Source of the DNA: Halomicrobium zhouii
Lineage (GTDB): Archaea > Halobacteriota > Halobacteria > Halobacteriales > Haloarculaceae
Assembly: GCF_900114435.1 (NCBI RefSeq)
Contig: NZ_FOZK01000002.1
Coordinates: forward strand, 868,001-932,000
Direction: 5' to 3'
DNA: 64,000 nt
Shown here: positions 35,546 through 44,033 of the stretch, piece by piece
Layout: each line of letters begins with the position of its first letter
Position numbering within the stretch: the first letter of the stretch is position 1
Translations under genes and position numbers: made by a program
The notes under the pieces: model-generated
The model's database searches: none
What the model was told of the DNA's origin: nothing
The model's input: only the letters and a program-made list of their open reading frames with translations

Positions 35546-36277
35546 ATGGATCCTACGCAGACTGCCGTCAGGGCCGTTCACGACGTCGGTCCCGACGCGG
35601 TCGCCATCGACCTCGAATCGCCGACCGAGTTCGACGCCCAGCCGGGACAGTTCGTCAAGCTGACCTTCGACCTGGCCGACAAGCTGGAGTTCGAGGCCCT
35701 CGAGCGCCTCGCCGCCGAGGGCGAACTCGACGTCGAGACGGCCGACGAACTCGAACGTGGCGACGAGGTGCTCGTCTCCCGCTTCTACACCATCTCCTCG
35801 CCCGACGTCGGCGACACCTTCGAGATAACCGTCGGTATCGACCCCGAGGGAACGCTCGCCCCGGTGCTGGCCGACCTGTCCGCGGGCGACGTCGTCACCG
35901 TCTCCGGCCCCTTCGGCAACGACTACTACGAGGGCGAGGACCCCGCCGTGATCCTCGCCGGCGGTCCCGGCGTCGGCCCGGCGATCGGCATCGCCGAGCG
36001 CGCCCTCGCCGAGGACAACCGCGCCGCCGTCGTCTACCGGGACGACGTTCCCATCCACCAGGACCGCCTCTCGGACCTTCGTGATGAGGGCGCTACCGTC
36101 ACGCTGCTGGCCGCGGGCGAGGACCTGCCCCCTGTCGTCGCAGACGTCCTCGACGACTACGGCGCCGACAGCCAGCTCTTCGTCTACGGCTTCGCCGACT
36201 TCATCGACGACGCCACGTCGGCCATCGACGCCGCCGGTGGAGACTCTGAAGGCGCCAAGATCGAGAACTTCGGCTAG
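35546..36277 (+). CDS. FAD-binding ferredoxin-reductase-like oxidoreductase
   Basis: A 243-residue protein with the ferredoxin-NADP reductase layout. The FAD domain contains 'RFYTISSPDVGDTFEITVGI' (the RxYS-type flavin motif as RFYTISS) and the NAD(P) domain has 'VILAGGPGVGPAIGIAERAL'. The C-terminal 'QLFVYGFADFIDDATSAIDAAG' is typical. It is divergent from korAB, so a ferredoxin-linked electron step is plausible. It has no iron-sulfur or haem domain of its own. Confidence 0.9.
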   Translation: MDPTQTAVRAVHDVGPDAVAIDLESPTEFDAQPGQFVKLTFDLADKLEFEALERLAAEGELDVETADELERGDEVLVSRFYTISSPDVGDTFEITVGIDPEGTLAPVLADLSAGDVVTVSGPFGNDYYEGEDPAVILAGGPGVGPAIGIAERALAEDNRAAVVYRDDVPIHQDRLSDLRDEGATVTLLAAGEDLPPVVADVLDDYGADSQLFVYGFADFIDDATSAIDAAGGDSEGAKIENFG

Positions 36278-36341
36278 GAGTCGTTTTCCTTTAGAGTAGA
36301 TACTGGACGTTCTCGCTCGTCGTCTTACCAACCGATACCGC

Positions 36342-36505
36342 ACAACTCGAAAGCCCTCGGCGCGCTCGGGTCGCGCGGACCACGCTGCGCGCCTCACTCC
36401 GTTCGGTGCTTGCGGGTCCGTGCTTCCCCGACCACGCCTCGCCCTTTCATTCCTCCAGGGCCAGCACCACACCACAGCCCTGCCCTTCCCCAGGTCGCGC
36501 GATGA
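36342..36505. repeat. Dispersed inverted-repeat element C (truncated copy)
   Basis: The gap 36278-36603 holds one end of the family: CGAAAGCCCTCGGCGCGC from 36348, followed by GCCTCGCCCTTTCATTCC near 36436 and a short CGCGATGAAACGCG-like stretch. Positions 36349-36491 are identical, base for base, to the reverse complement of 44507-44649 in element D. No right end or core is present, so this is a one-ended fragment. The rest of the gap (36506-36603) shows nothing recognisable. Confidence 0.9.
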
Positions 36506-36603
36506 AACGCGCTCCCGGCCGTGGGGTTCTGTGAGAACAATTCAGAGAAGGACTGATCGGTCACAGAAGGTGCGCGACAGAGAAATCGAATGGTGCTCGC
36601 TGC

Positions 36604-36771
36604 CTACATCGCACCCGCGACGCCGCTACCGATGGCGGCGCCGCAGTCGCCACAGCCGACGAGGTAGAACCGCTTCGAGGCGGTGAAGAAGCCCGTCGTG
36701 GAGTCCATGTCGAGGAACTCGACGTCGTCGGCCTCGGTCAGTTCCGTCTCGCAGTGGGGACAGTGTACCAT
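36604..36771 (-). CDS. Small zinc-ribbon protein, copy 1 of a tandem pair
   Basis: A 55-residue frame from ATG 36771: MVHCPHCETELTEADDVEFLD. CPHC near residues 4-7 and CGDC near 40-43 make a zinc ribbon, ending AAIGSGVAGAM. It is clearly related along its length to the next upstream gene (same start MVHCP, same FFTASKRFY/FIKASKRFY centre, same IGSGVAGA end). The function is unknown; a structural zinc-binding protein is likely. Confidence 0.85.
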   Translation of the reverse strand: MVHCPHCETELTEADDVEFLDMDSTTGFFTASKRFYLVGCGDCGAAIGSGVAGAM

Positions 36772-36772
36772 C

Positions 36773-36964
36773 TCAGACCGCCCCCGCGCCGCCGTTTCCT
36801 TTCGCACCGGCGACGCCGGAGCCGATTGTTCGGCCGCAGGCGGCGCAGTTGGCGGTGTAGAACCGCTTGGAGGCCTTGATGAATCCGATGCTGGAGTCCG
36901 TCTCGACGAACTCGATGTCGTCGGCGTCGTCGAGTGTCGTCTCGCATTCAGGGCAGTGTACCAT
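36773..36964 (-). CDS. Small zinc-ribbon protein, copy 2 of a tandem pair
   Basis: A 63-residue protein starting MVHCPECETTLDDADDIEF, with CPEC and CAAC knuckles and 'FIKASKRFYTANC' between. Its end carries a Gly/Ala tail after IGSGVAGAKG. The stop is separated from the start of copy 1 by one base, so the two are translated together and arose by tandem duplication. Confidence 0.88.
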   Translation of the reverse strand: MVHCPECETTLDDADDIEFVETDSSIGFIKASKRFYTANCAACGRTIGSGVAGAKGNGGAGAV

Positions 36965-37079
36965 TGCGGTCGGGGCATCGGCGCAGGCCGAAAAATAGCT
37001 GTGGGTCGCTTCGACTGGAACCGAGTGGCCGTTCCCACACCCCCGGAAAAGATATACCCGTTATCTCCCAAGGTCCGGT

Positions 37080-37370
37080 ATGCGCGAGGCAAGTCGGACG
37101 ACCCGCCAGCGCATCGCCGACCGACTCCGGGACGACGCCCTCCAGGCGGGGGCCATCGCCCGGGAGTTCGAAATACAGACCAGCGACGCGCTCAGTCACG
37201 TCGAGCACATCTCGAAGTCATTGGACTCGACGGACGAGCAGTTGCTCGTCGCGCCGCCCACCTGCGAGGAGTGTGGCTTCGACGCCTTCGACGACCTGGT
37301 CAACCGGCCGAGTCGCTGTCCGGAGTGCAAGAGCGAGTCCGTGACGGAACCGGCCTATCGGATCAACTGA
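37080..37370 (+). CDS. Winged-helix transcription regulator with zinc ribbon
   Basis: A 96-residue protein. The N-terminal helix-turn-helix is TTRQRIADRLRDDALQAGAIAREFEIQTSDALSHVEHISKSL. A C-terminal zinc ribbon follows with CEECG near residue 62 and CPECK near 80. This is the layout of small archaeal regulators that combine MarR-like DNA binding with a zinc knuckle. It is divergent from the zinc-ribbon pair. Confidence 0.88.
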   Translation: MREASRTTRQRIADRLRDDALQAGAIAREFEIQTSDALSHVEHISKSLDSTDEQLLVAPPTCEECGFDAFDDLVNRPSRCPECKSESVTEPAYRIN

Positions 37371-37430
37371 CGTCGTCGTCGTCGGGGGCCGAATCGTCAC
37401 CCGCCCCGTCGGAGCGCCGCGTCACGTAGC

Positions 37431-37859
37431 CTAGCTCCCGGAGAAGCCGATCCGACTGCCCGACGAGAGATCGTCGTCTGCTGCGGGCCCGAGGTGCTCG
37501 AACGCGTAGCGGTCGTCGGCGAGGTAGACGACGTCGTCCTCGACCGCGACCTCGACGGCTTCGAGCGTGGCGCCCTCGCAGGGGCCGAAGTTGCAGTACC
37601 CGGAGTCGGCCTCGAAGTAGGCGCCGTGTTTCTCGCAGACGATTTCGTCGTCCCGGAGCGCCGCGCCGGACCCCGAGTCCAGGCGCACGTCGGTCCAGTG
37701 TTGACAGTAGTTCTCGTAGGCGACGACGCCGTCGGCCGACCGGAGCAGGATGGCCTCGACGCACTCGCCACCGTCGCCGTCGGCGACTGTCACGGTGAAC
37801 AGTCGGCTCCCGTCCTCGGGCACCTCGTCCAGGGCGACGATCCGGCGTGCATCGTCCAT
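37431..37859 (-). CDS. Stand-alone Rieske [2Fe-2S] protein
   Basis: A 142-residue soluble protein with the two Rieske motifs: CQHW near residue 52 and CEKHGAYFEADSGYC near residue 74. It also has the Gly/Pro loop NFGPCEGATL. This is a ferredoxin of the dioxygenase type (Cys-x-His ... Cys-x2-His). No oxygenase or reductase gene is adjacent. It is divergent from the Bat-type regulator at 38 kb, 122 bases away, but a link to carotenoid chemistry is speculation. Confidence 0.9.
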   Translation of the reverse strand: MDDARRIVALDEVPEDGSRLFTVTVADGDGGECVEAILLRSADGVVAYENYCQHWTDVRLDSGSGAALRDDEIVCEKHGAYFEADSGYCNFGPCEGATLEAVEVAVEDDVVYLADDRYAFEHLGPAADDDLSSGSRIGFSGS

Positions 37860-37981
37860 ACTGGCCCGAGCGTTCGCGAGTCACTGATTTGAATCCCGCG
37901 GTCCAGAGGGGCCGGTCCGTCGATGTCGCGCCACCGTCGGCTCGCCCGAACGTTCATTTGGTGAGTTCCGCTATCTAGCCC

Positions 37982-39559
37982 ATGAGCGAACCCGAGGCGC
38001 CCGCGGTGTCGTTCCCCCTCAAGGAGCGCGCGATGGACGAGGCGCCGGTCGGTATCACCATCACTGACGCGACTCGGCCCGACAACCCACTAATCTACGT
38101 CAACGAGGCGTTCGAGCGCGTGACGGGCTATCCCCGAGAAGAGGTCCTCGGTCGCAACTGCCGCCTGCTGCAGGGGCCGGAGACGCGCGAGGAACCGGTG
38201 GGGAAGCTCCGCGAGGCCGTCGACGCGGGCGAGTCGGTCACCGTCGAACTGCGCAACTACCGCAGGGACGGCGAGGAGTTCTGGAACGAGGTGACCATCG
38301 CCCCCATCGAGGGTGCGGACGGCGAACCGGTGAACTTCGTCGGCTTCCAGAACGACGTCACGCGGCGCAAGGAGGCGGAGCTGGCGCTCGAGGACGAACG
38401 CGAGCGCCTGGACGTCGTCTTCCAGCGCGTCGAGCGGCTCCTCGACGCCGTGACGACGGCCATCATCGCGCCGACGTCACGGGGTGACCTGGAGCGGGCG
38501 GTGTGTGAGGGGCTGGTCGAGGCGGGTCCGTACGAGGCCACCTGGATCGGAACCGTCGACGCCGCGGGCGAGTCGATCTCGGTGTCGAGTACGACGGGCG
38601 ACCACCCGTGGCTTCCCGAAGGGGACGTCCCCATCGACACCGACCATCCCGCGGCGGTCGCCTGCCGAGAAGGGACGATTCAGGGCCTCCACGGGCTCTC
38701 GGATGGCAACGGCGGAACTGGTGACGACGGCCAGCAGATTGCCGTCCCGCTGCGCCACGGCGACTCCGAGTACGGCGTCATCACGCTCGTCGCCCCGGCC
38801 GGGCTCCGCGTCGACGAGCGCGAAGCGACGGTCCTGACGGCGCTCGGCCGTGCCATCGCGGCCGCGCTGTCCGCCGTCGAGACGCGGCGCATCCTCGTCG
38901 CCGACGACGTCGTCGACGTCGAGCTATCCGTGCGTGACGACGACCTCTTCTTCGTCAGGATTTCCGAGCAGGTGGACTGTCGGCTGACATACGAGGGGGC
39001 AGTGGCGGATGCCGACGTGCCGTCGCTGTACTTCACGGCCACCGGCACGTCGGCCGACGTCATCCTCGAAGCCGCCGCGGACTGTCCGGACGTCGTCGCG
39101 GTGTCGACGGTGATCGAGGACGGGGAGCAACACCTGCTGGAGTTCGAACTCGGTCGGGACCCGCTGGTCGGCAGGCTTGCCGCCTTCGGCGCGGAGACCA
39201 GGTCCATCGTCGCCGAGGACGGGGAGGCGTCGGTCGAGTTTACCCTCCCCGCGGGGGCGGACCTGCGCTCGCTCGTCGAGCGCGTCCGCGAGGAGTACCC
39301 CGACACGGAGCTGCGCTCGACCGCCCACCGTGAGCGGCCGCCCGAGACCAAACAGGAGTTCTTCACACGCGTCGAGACGGCGCTGACCGACCGACAGCTC
39401 GCGGCCCTCCAGACGGCCTTCGTGGGCGGCTTCTTCGACCGGCCACGGCGGGCGACCGGCGACGAACTCGCCGCGTCGATGGACCTCACCAGGTCGACGT
39501 TCCACCAGCACCTCCGGGTCGCCCAGCGGAAGCTCCTGGCCGAGTTCTTCGAGCGGTAG
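37982..39559 (+). CDS. bat: Bat-type regulator: LOV/PAS, GAF and HTH-10 domains
   Basis: This 525-residue protein has a PAS domain (residues about 15-130) with the flavin-adduct motif GRNCRLLQG around Cys60, the signature of LOV photosensor domains. A GAF domain follows (about 150-300), then a bacterio-opsin-activator domain and a C-terminal HTH-10 DNA-binding unit ('DRQLAALQTAFVGGFFDRPRRATGDELAASMDLTRSTFHQHLRVAQRKL'). Bat in Halobacterium controls bacterio-opsin and carotenoid genes in response to light and oxygen. Here it lies 53 bases ahead of crtB, so it probably controls the carotenoid operon. No opsin gene is in this window. Confidence 0.93.
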   Translation: MSEPEAPAVSFPLKERAMDEAPVGITITDATRPDNPLIYVNEAFERVTGYPREEVLGRNCRLLQGPETREEPVGKLREAVDAGESVTVELRNYRRDGEEFWNEVTIAPIEGADGEPVNFVGFQNDVTRRKEAELALEDERERLDVVFQRVERLLDAVTTAIIAPTSRGDLERAVCEGLVEAGPYEATWIGTVDAAGESISVSSTTGDHPWLPEGDVPIDTDHPAAVACREGTIQGLHGLSDGNGGTGDDGQQIAVPLRHGDSEYGVITLVAPAGLRVDEREATVLTALGRAIAAALSAVETRRILVADDVVDVELSVRDDDLFFVRISEQVDCRLTYEGAVADADVPSLYFTATGTSADVILEAAADCPDVVAVSTVIEDGEQHLLEFELGRDPLVGRLAAFGAETRSIVAEDGEASVEFTLPAGADLRSLVERVREEYPDTELRSTAHRERPPETKQEFFTRVETALTDRQLAALQTAFVGGFFDRPRRATGDELAASMDLTRSTFHQHLRVAQRKLLAEFFER

Positions 39560-39582
39560 TACCCCACTAGTCCGGCATCCAG

Positions 39583-39589
39583 CTTATGG
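39583..39589 (+). promoter_or_regulatory. TATA-like box of the crtB operon
   Basis: CTTATGG is centred about 27 bases before the crtB ATG, between the bat stop and crtB. It supports a separate, leaderless transcript for the carotenoid genes. Confidence 0.6.
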
Positions 39590-39612
39590 TACTGACAATT
39601 GAACAATAGGTC

Positions 39613-40686
39613 ATGAGTCAGCCATCCGGAGGGTTCCCCGACGACAGGGCCTCGACGAGGCGGGCCGAACCTGTCGCCGAGAGTAAAGCTATCCAGCGGC
39701 GGACCGGTGCGACGTTCCACCTGGCGACGCGAGTGCTCCCGCAGCGCGTCCGTCACGCGACGTACGTCCTCTACGCGTTCTTCCGCGTCGCCGACGACGT
39801 CGTCGACGACCCCGATCCGGGCCCGCCGGCCGAGCAGCGCCGGGAACTCGAACGGATGCGCGAGGCCGCCCACGGACGGATCGACAGCGACGACGCCGTG
39901 GTGACCGCGTTCCACCGTATCGCCGACGAACACGACGTTTCGCCCACCGAGATCGACGAGTTCGTCGACGCCATGCTGCGGGACGTCGAGGGGGCGGACT
40001 ACGAGACGTACGCGGACCTCGAAGCGTACCTCCGCGGGTCCTCGGTGGCGGTGGCCAACATGATGCTCGCGGTGATGGACCCGCCGCAGGCCGACGAGGC
40101 GCGACCCCACGCCAGGGCCCTCGCGGAGGCGTTCCAGCTGACGAACTTCGTCCGCGACGTCAGGGAGGACGTCCGGGACTACGACCGCGTCTACCTCCCG
40201 AAGGCGACGCTGCGAGAGTACGGCGTGAGCACCGACGACGTGCGCGCCCTCGATCCCTCACCGGCGATTCGCAGGGCCGTCCGGTCGGAACTCCGCCGGA
40301 CCGAGCGGCGCTACCGGGACGGCGTCGCGGGCATCCGGATGCTCCCTCCGGACTGCCAGTTCGCGGTCCTGCTATCGGCGACGCTGTACGCGGAGCACCA
40401 CCGGCTCATCAGGGCGCGTGACTTCGACGTCCTGACCGGCCGACCGTCGCTCTCGACCGCCCGGCGGCTGGTCGTCCTCGCCCGGACCTGGGCCGCCTGG
40501 AAACGCTTCGACGACCCCGAGACGGTGTTCTACCACGTCAGTCCCGTTCCGGAGACCGAAGACGTCCCGCAGGAGGTTCAGACGACCGGTGCGGGACGAC
40601 GCGGCCGGCTCTCCTCGGCGATCAGGGACCGAACACCCCAGGGCCTCGGCGCCGTCGGCTCGGTCGTCCCCTGGAGGAGCGACTGA
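39613..40686 (+). CDS. crtB: Phytoene synthase
   Basis: A 357-residue squalene/phytoene synthase that joins two geranylgeranyl diphosphates. The first Asp-rich site is 'YVLYAFFRVADDVVDDPD' and the second is 'QLTNFVRDVREDVRDYDRVYLP'; both bind Mg2+-diphosphate. The length fits the family, and a short Pro/Arg tail follows. It is the first gene of the bacterioruberin cluster, with crtI starting at its stop. Confidence 0.96.
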   Translation: MSQPSGGFPDDRASTRRAEPVAESKAIQRRTGATFHLATRVLPQRVRHATYVLYAFFRVADDVVDDPDPGPPAEQRRELERMREAAHGRIDSDDAVVTAFHRIADEHDVSPTEIDEFVDAMLRDVEGADYETYADLEAYLRGSSVAVANMMLAVMDPPQADEARPHARALAEAFQLTNFVRDVREDVRDYDRVYLPKATLREYGVSTDDVRALDPSPAIRRAVRSELRRTERRYRDGVAGIRMLPPDCQFAVLLSATLYAEHHRLIRARDFDVLTGRPSLSTARRLVVLARTWAAWKRFDDPETVFYHVSPVPETEDVPQEVQTTGAGRRGRLSSAIRDRTPQGLGAVGSVVPWRSD

Positions 40687-42293
40687 TGGCAGCCGGATCC
40701 GCTGCCGAGGTCGTCGTGGTCGGCGCCGGCTTCGGCGGCCTCTCCACGGCGTGCTACCTCGCCGACGCCGGCCTCGAGGTCACCGTCGTCGAGAAGAACG
40801 AGTCGCTGGGCGGCCGCGCCAGCGTCCTCGAACGCGACGGGTTCCGCTTCGACATGGGGCCGTCGTGGTACATGATGCCCGACGTCTTCGAGCGCTTCTT
40901 CGGCGACTTCGGCCGCGAGCACACCGAGTTCTACGAACTGACCCACCTCGATCCCCACTACCGCGTCTTCTTCAGGGACGGCGACCAGCGCGCTGCTTCC
41001 GGCCAATCGAGCGGCCGACACGCGCGCGACGGCGTCGACCAGGTCGACGTCACGCCCGACCGCGCCGCTATGCGCCGCCTCTTCGAGTCGTACGAACCGG
41101 GGGCGGGTGCTGCGCTCGATAGCTACCTCGAACAGGCCGCCGAAACCTACGAAGTGGGCATGGAACAGTTCGTCTACACCGACCGCGGCTCGTTCCGTGA
41201 CTACCTGGACTGGGACGTGCTCCGGAACGCCCGCGGGCTGGGTCTGCTCGGGTCGATGCAGGACCACGTCTCCGATTACTTCGACCACCCGAAGCTCCAG
41301 CAGCTCGTCCAGTACTCGCTGGTGTTCCTCGGGGGGTCGCCGACGAACACCCCCGCGCTGTACAACCTGATGAGCCACGTGGACTTCGAACTCGGCGTCC
41401 ACTACCCCGAGGCCGTCGGCGACTTCTCGCCGCCGCACCGCGAGACGGCGTCCCCGGGTGGGATGGGCACCGTCGTCGACGCGATGGCCGCCCTCGGCGA
41501 CGAGATGGGCGTCACCTACCGGACCGGTGTCGAGGTCGAACGGATCACTGGCGAGCGGGGTAACTTCACGCTCGAAACGACTCAGGAGCCGGTGACGGCG
41601 GATCTGGTCGTGAGCGACGCCGACTACGCGCACACGGAGAAGCACCTGCTCGCCCCCGAGGACCGGCAGTTCGACGACGACTACTGGGACTCGCGGACGT
41701 ACGCACCCTCCGCGTTCCTGCTGTACCTCGGCGTCGAGGGCGACGTCGATCCACTGGAACACCACACGCTCGTGCTCCCGGAGGACTGGAGCGACCACTT
41801 CGAGAAGATATTCGACGACCCGTCGTGGCCCGACGACCCCGCGTACTACTGCTGTGTCCCCTCGGAGACGGACCCGACGGTCGCGCCCGAGGGCCACAGC
41901 AACCTCTTCGTGCTCGTCCCCATCGCACCCGGCCTGGAAGACGGCCCAGAAGCCAGGGAGGCAGCCCGCGACGCGCTGCTCGAGGACCTGGCGACCAACG
42001 TCGGTGTCGACCTCCGCGACCGTATCGTCGTCGAGGAGCAGTTCTCCGTCTCGGAGTTCACCGACCGGTACAACGCCGAACAGGGGTCGGCGCTGGGACT
42101 CGCGCACACGCTCAGACAGACCGGGCCGCTCCGGCCGGACCACCGCTCGTCGGCGCTCGACGGCCTCTACTTCACCGGTGGATTCACCCGTCCGGGCATC
42201 GGCGTCCCGATGTGCCTGATCAGCGGCGAGCACGCGGCAAGCGCCGTCCTCGAAGACCTCGACGACGACCGACGGATCCAGCGTCCGGCATGA
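40686..42293 (+). CDS. crtI: Phytoene desaturase (CrtI type)
   Basis: A 535-residue FAD enzyme that desaturates phytoene to lycopene. The Rossmann motif is EVVVVGAGFGGLSTACYLADAGLEVTVVEKNESLGGR. The C-terminal signature is 'GLYFTGGFTRPGIGVPMCLISGEHAA'. An insert near residue 100-115 is Ser/Arg-rich. Its ATG overlaps the crtB stop by one base and its stop overlaps the lyeJ start (ATGA), so the operon is coupled. Confidence 0.96.
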   Translation: MAAGSAAEVVVVGAGFGGLSTACYLADAGLEVTVVEKNESLGGRASVLERDGFRFDMGPSWYMMPDVFERFFGDFGREHTEFYELTHLDPHYRVFFRDGDQRAASGQSSGRHARDGVDQVDVTPDRAAMRRLFESYEPGAGAALDSYLEQAAETYEVGMEQFVYTDRGSFRDYLDWDVLRNARGLGLLGSMQDHVSDYFDHPKLQQLVQYSLVFLGGSPTNTPALYNLMSHVDFELGVHYPEAVGDFSPPHRETASPGGMGTVVDAMAALGDEMGVTYRTGVEVERITGERGNFTLETTQEPVTADLVVSDADYAHTEKHLLAPEDRQFDDDYWDSRTYAPSAFLLYLGVEGDVDPLEHHTLVLPEDWSDHFEKIFDDPSWPDDPAYYCCVPSETDPTVAPEGHSNLFVLVPIAPGLEDGPEAREAARDALLEDLATNVGVDLRDRIVVEEQFSVSEFTDRYNAEQGSALGLAHTLRQTGPLRPDHRSSALDGLYFTGGFTRPGIGVPMCLISGEHAASAVLEDLDDDRRIQRPA

Positions 42294-43123
42294 GCACACT
42301 CGTTCGCCTCCTCCGACTGTCCCGCCCCCGGTTCTGGCTCTACCTGGCCGGGCCCGTACTGGTGGGGCTGTCGTTCGGTGCGGACGCACTGACGGACCTG
42401 GTGGCACCGCTCTCGCTCGCGCTCGTCGCGTACTTCCTCCTGCCCGCGAACGTCTTCCTCTACGGGGTCAACGACGTCTTCGACGCCGACGTCGACCGGG
42501 CAAACCCGAAGAAAGACGAGAAGGAGGTCCGGTACCGGGGGGACGTCTGGACGCTGGTGGCTGTCGTCGCCAGCCTCGCCCTGGGCGTCGCCCTCGTCGC
42601 GTGGGCGCCCGCCGCCGCCCGCCCCTGGCTCGTCGGCTTCTTCGTCCTCGGCGCTGCCTACAGTGCGCCGCCGCTCCGCCTGAAGACGCGTCCGCCGCTC
42701 GACTCGCTGTCGAACGGCCTGTACATTCTCCCCGGCGCCGCGGCGTACGCGGCCTTGACGGGAACGGCGCCACCACTCGCGGCGCTCGCCGGCGGGTGGC
42801 TCTGGACGATGGCGATGCACACCTACTCTGCCGTCCCCGACGTCGAACCGGATCGGCGGGCCGGCATCGAGACGCTGGCGACGGTGCTGGGCCGCGACCG
42901 GGCGCTGGCGTACTGCGCCGCCTGCTGGCTCCTCTCGGCGGCCGCCTTCGCCCTGCTCGACCCCCGTGCCGGCCTCCTGCTGCTCGTCTACCCCGCCCTC
43001 GTCGCCGTCGTCGAACTGCGCGACGTCGACGTAGACCGGGCGTACTGGTGGTACCCGGGCGTCAACGCCGTCGTCGGCGCGGTGTTCACCGTCGCCGGCC
43101 TGTGGGGTGTCGTCGGTGCCTGA
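42290..43123 (+). CDS. lyeJ: Lycopene elongase/hydratase (UbiA family)
   Basis: A 277-residue membrane prenyltransferase with about eight helices. The UbiA Asp-rich motif is YGVNDVFDADVDRANPKKDEKE, and a second site is 'YSAVPDVEPDRRAGIETLATVLG'. In haloarchaea the enzyme in this cluster adds C5 units to both ends of lycopene to make the C50 bacterioruberin precursors. The assignment rests on family and position between crtI and cruF. Confidence 0.94.
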   Translation: MSTLVRLLRLSRPRFWLYLAGPVLVGLSFGADALTDLVAPLSLALVAYFLLPANVFLYGVNDVFDADVDRANPKKDEKEVRYRGDVWTLVAVVASLALGVALVAWAPAAARPWLVGFFVLGAAYSAPPLRLKTRPPLDSLSNGLYILPGAAAYAALTGTAPPLAALAGGWLWTMAMHTYSAVPDVEPDRRAGIETLATVLGRDRALAYCAACWLLSAAAFALLDPRAGLLLLVYPALVAVVELRDVDVDRAYWWYPGVNAVVGAVFTVAGLWGVVGA

Positions 43124-43970
43124 CGCGTCCACTGGCGCCGCAGTGATTCCCGACGCGACACTCGCGCGACTCGAACGCCTCGTCCGCGAGAACCGCTTCA
43201 CCATTGCCGTCGTCTTCCCGGCCGTGGGCGCCGTGACGCTCGTCGCCAGTTCGGCCGACCTCCTGCCCCCGCTGCTGGCGTACAACCCGCTGTTCGTCCT
43301 CGTGGGGACGCTGGTCATGCGCCTGCCCCTCGTCGCCGCGCTCGGTCCGCTGCTGGACCGCCGTGCCATCGGCGTCCTCTCCGTCCTCGTGGCCTACACC
43401 TACGCTATCGAGGCCGTGGGACTCGCGACCGGCTTCCCCTACGGCGACTTTCGCTACCTCGCCGACGTCGGCCCGATGGTCGACGGCGTCCCGGTGGCGC
43501 TTCCGCTCTTCTTCGTCCCGCTCGCGCTGAACGCCTACCTGCTGGCGACGCTGTTGCTGGGTTCGAGAGCGAGGCGAGGGCTCGTCCTGGTTCCCCTCGC
43601 CGTCGGCCTCCTGCTCGTCGTTGACCTGGTGCTCGACCCCGCCGCGGTCGCCATCGGCTTCTGGACCTACGACGGCGGCCCGTACTACGGCGTCCCCGTC
43701 TCCAACTACCTGGGCTGGCTGCTGAGCGGAAGCGTGGCGGTAGGCCTGATCCACGCCGCCTTCGACCGCGGGGCGCTACTCGCCCGTCTGGAGGCCTGCC
43801 CGTTCGCGCTGGACGACCTGGTGAGCTTCACCCTCCTCTGGGGCGTCATCAACGTCGTCGCTGGCAACTGGATTCCGGTGGGCTTCGCGCTGGTGCTCGT
43901 GGCCGGGCTGGCGCGGACGGAGCGCTTCGACCTTGCGGCGCCGGACTCGGCAAAACTCGGCTGGGGGTGA
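43107..43970 (+). CDS. cruF: Bisanhydrobacterioruberin hydratase (CruF)
   Basis: A 287-residue membrane protein with about seven helices and typical CruF segments: 'YTYAIEAVGLATGFPYGDFRYLADVGP', 'LVVDLVLDPAAVAIGFWTYDGGPYYGVPVSNYLGWLL'. It hydrates the C-3 ends of bisanhydrobacterioruberin to yield bacterioruberin. It starts at GTG 43107 (a second GTG lies at 43116), overlapping lyeJ by 17 bases. It is the last gene of the cluster. Confidence 0.93.
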   Translation: MSSVPDASTGAAVIPDATLARLERLVRENRFTIAVVFPAVGAVTLVASSADLLPPLLAYNPLFVLVGTLVMRLPLVAALGPLLDRRAIGVLSVLVAYTYAIEAVGLATGFPYGDFRYLADVGPMVDGVPVALPLFFVPLALNAYLLATLLLGSRARRGLVLVPLAVGLLLVVDLVLDPAAVAIGFWTYDGGPYYGVPVSNYLGWLLSGSVAVGLIHAAFDRGALLARLEACPFALDDLVSFTLLWGVINVVAGNWIPVGFALVLVAGLARTERFDLAAPDSAKLGWG

Positions 43971-44033
43971 GCGTGTGTGGGTGGTACAGATCAAGGACTG
44001 AACGAATTGCCAGAGCTGCTGTGACCACGACGT

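Noticed and set aside
35372..36475. Extension of korA to 955 residues
   Set aside because: The added part is antisense to the flavoprotein gene and element C. KorA has its normal N-terminus at 35371.
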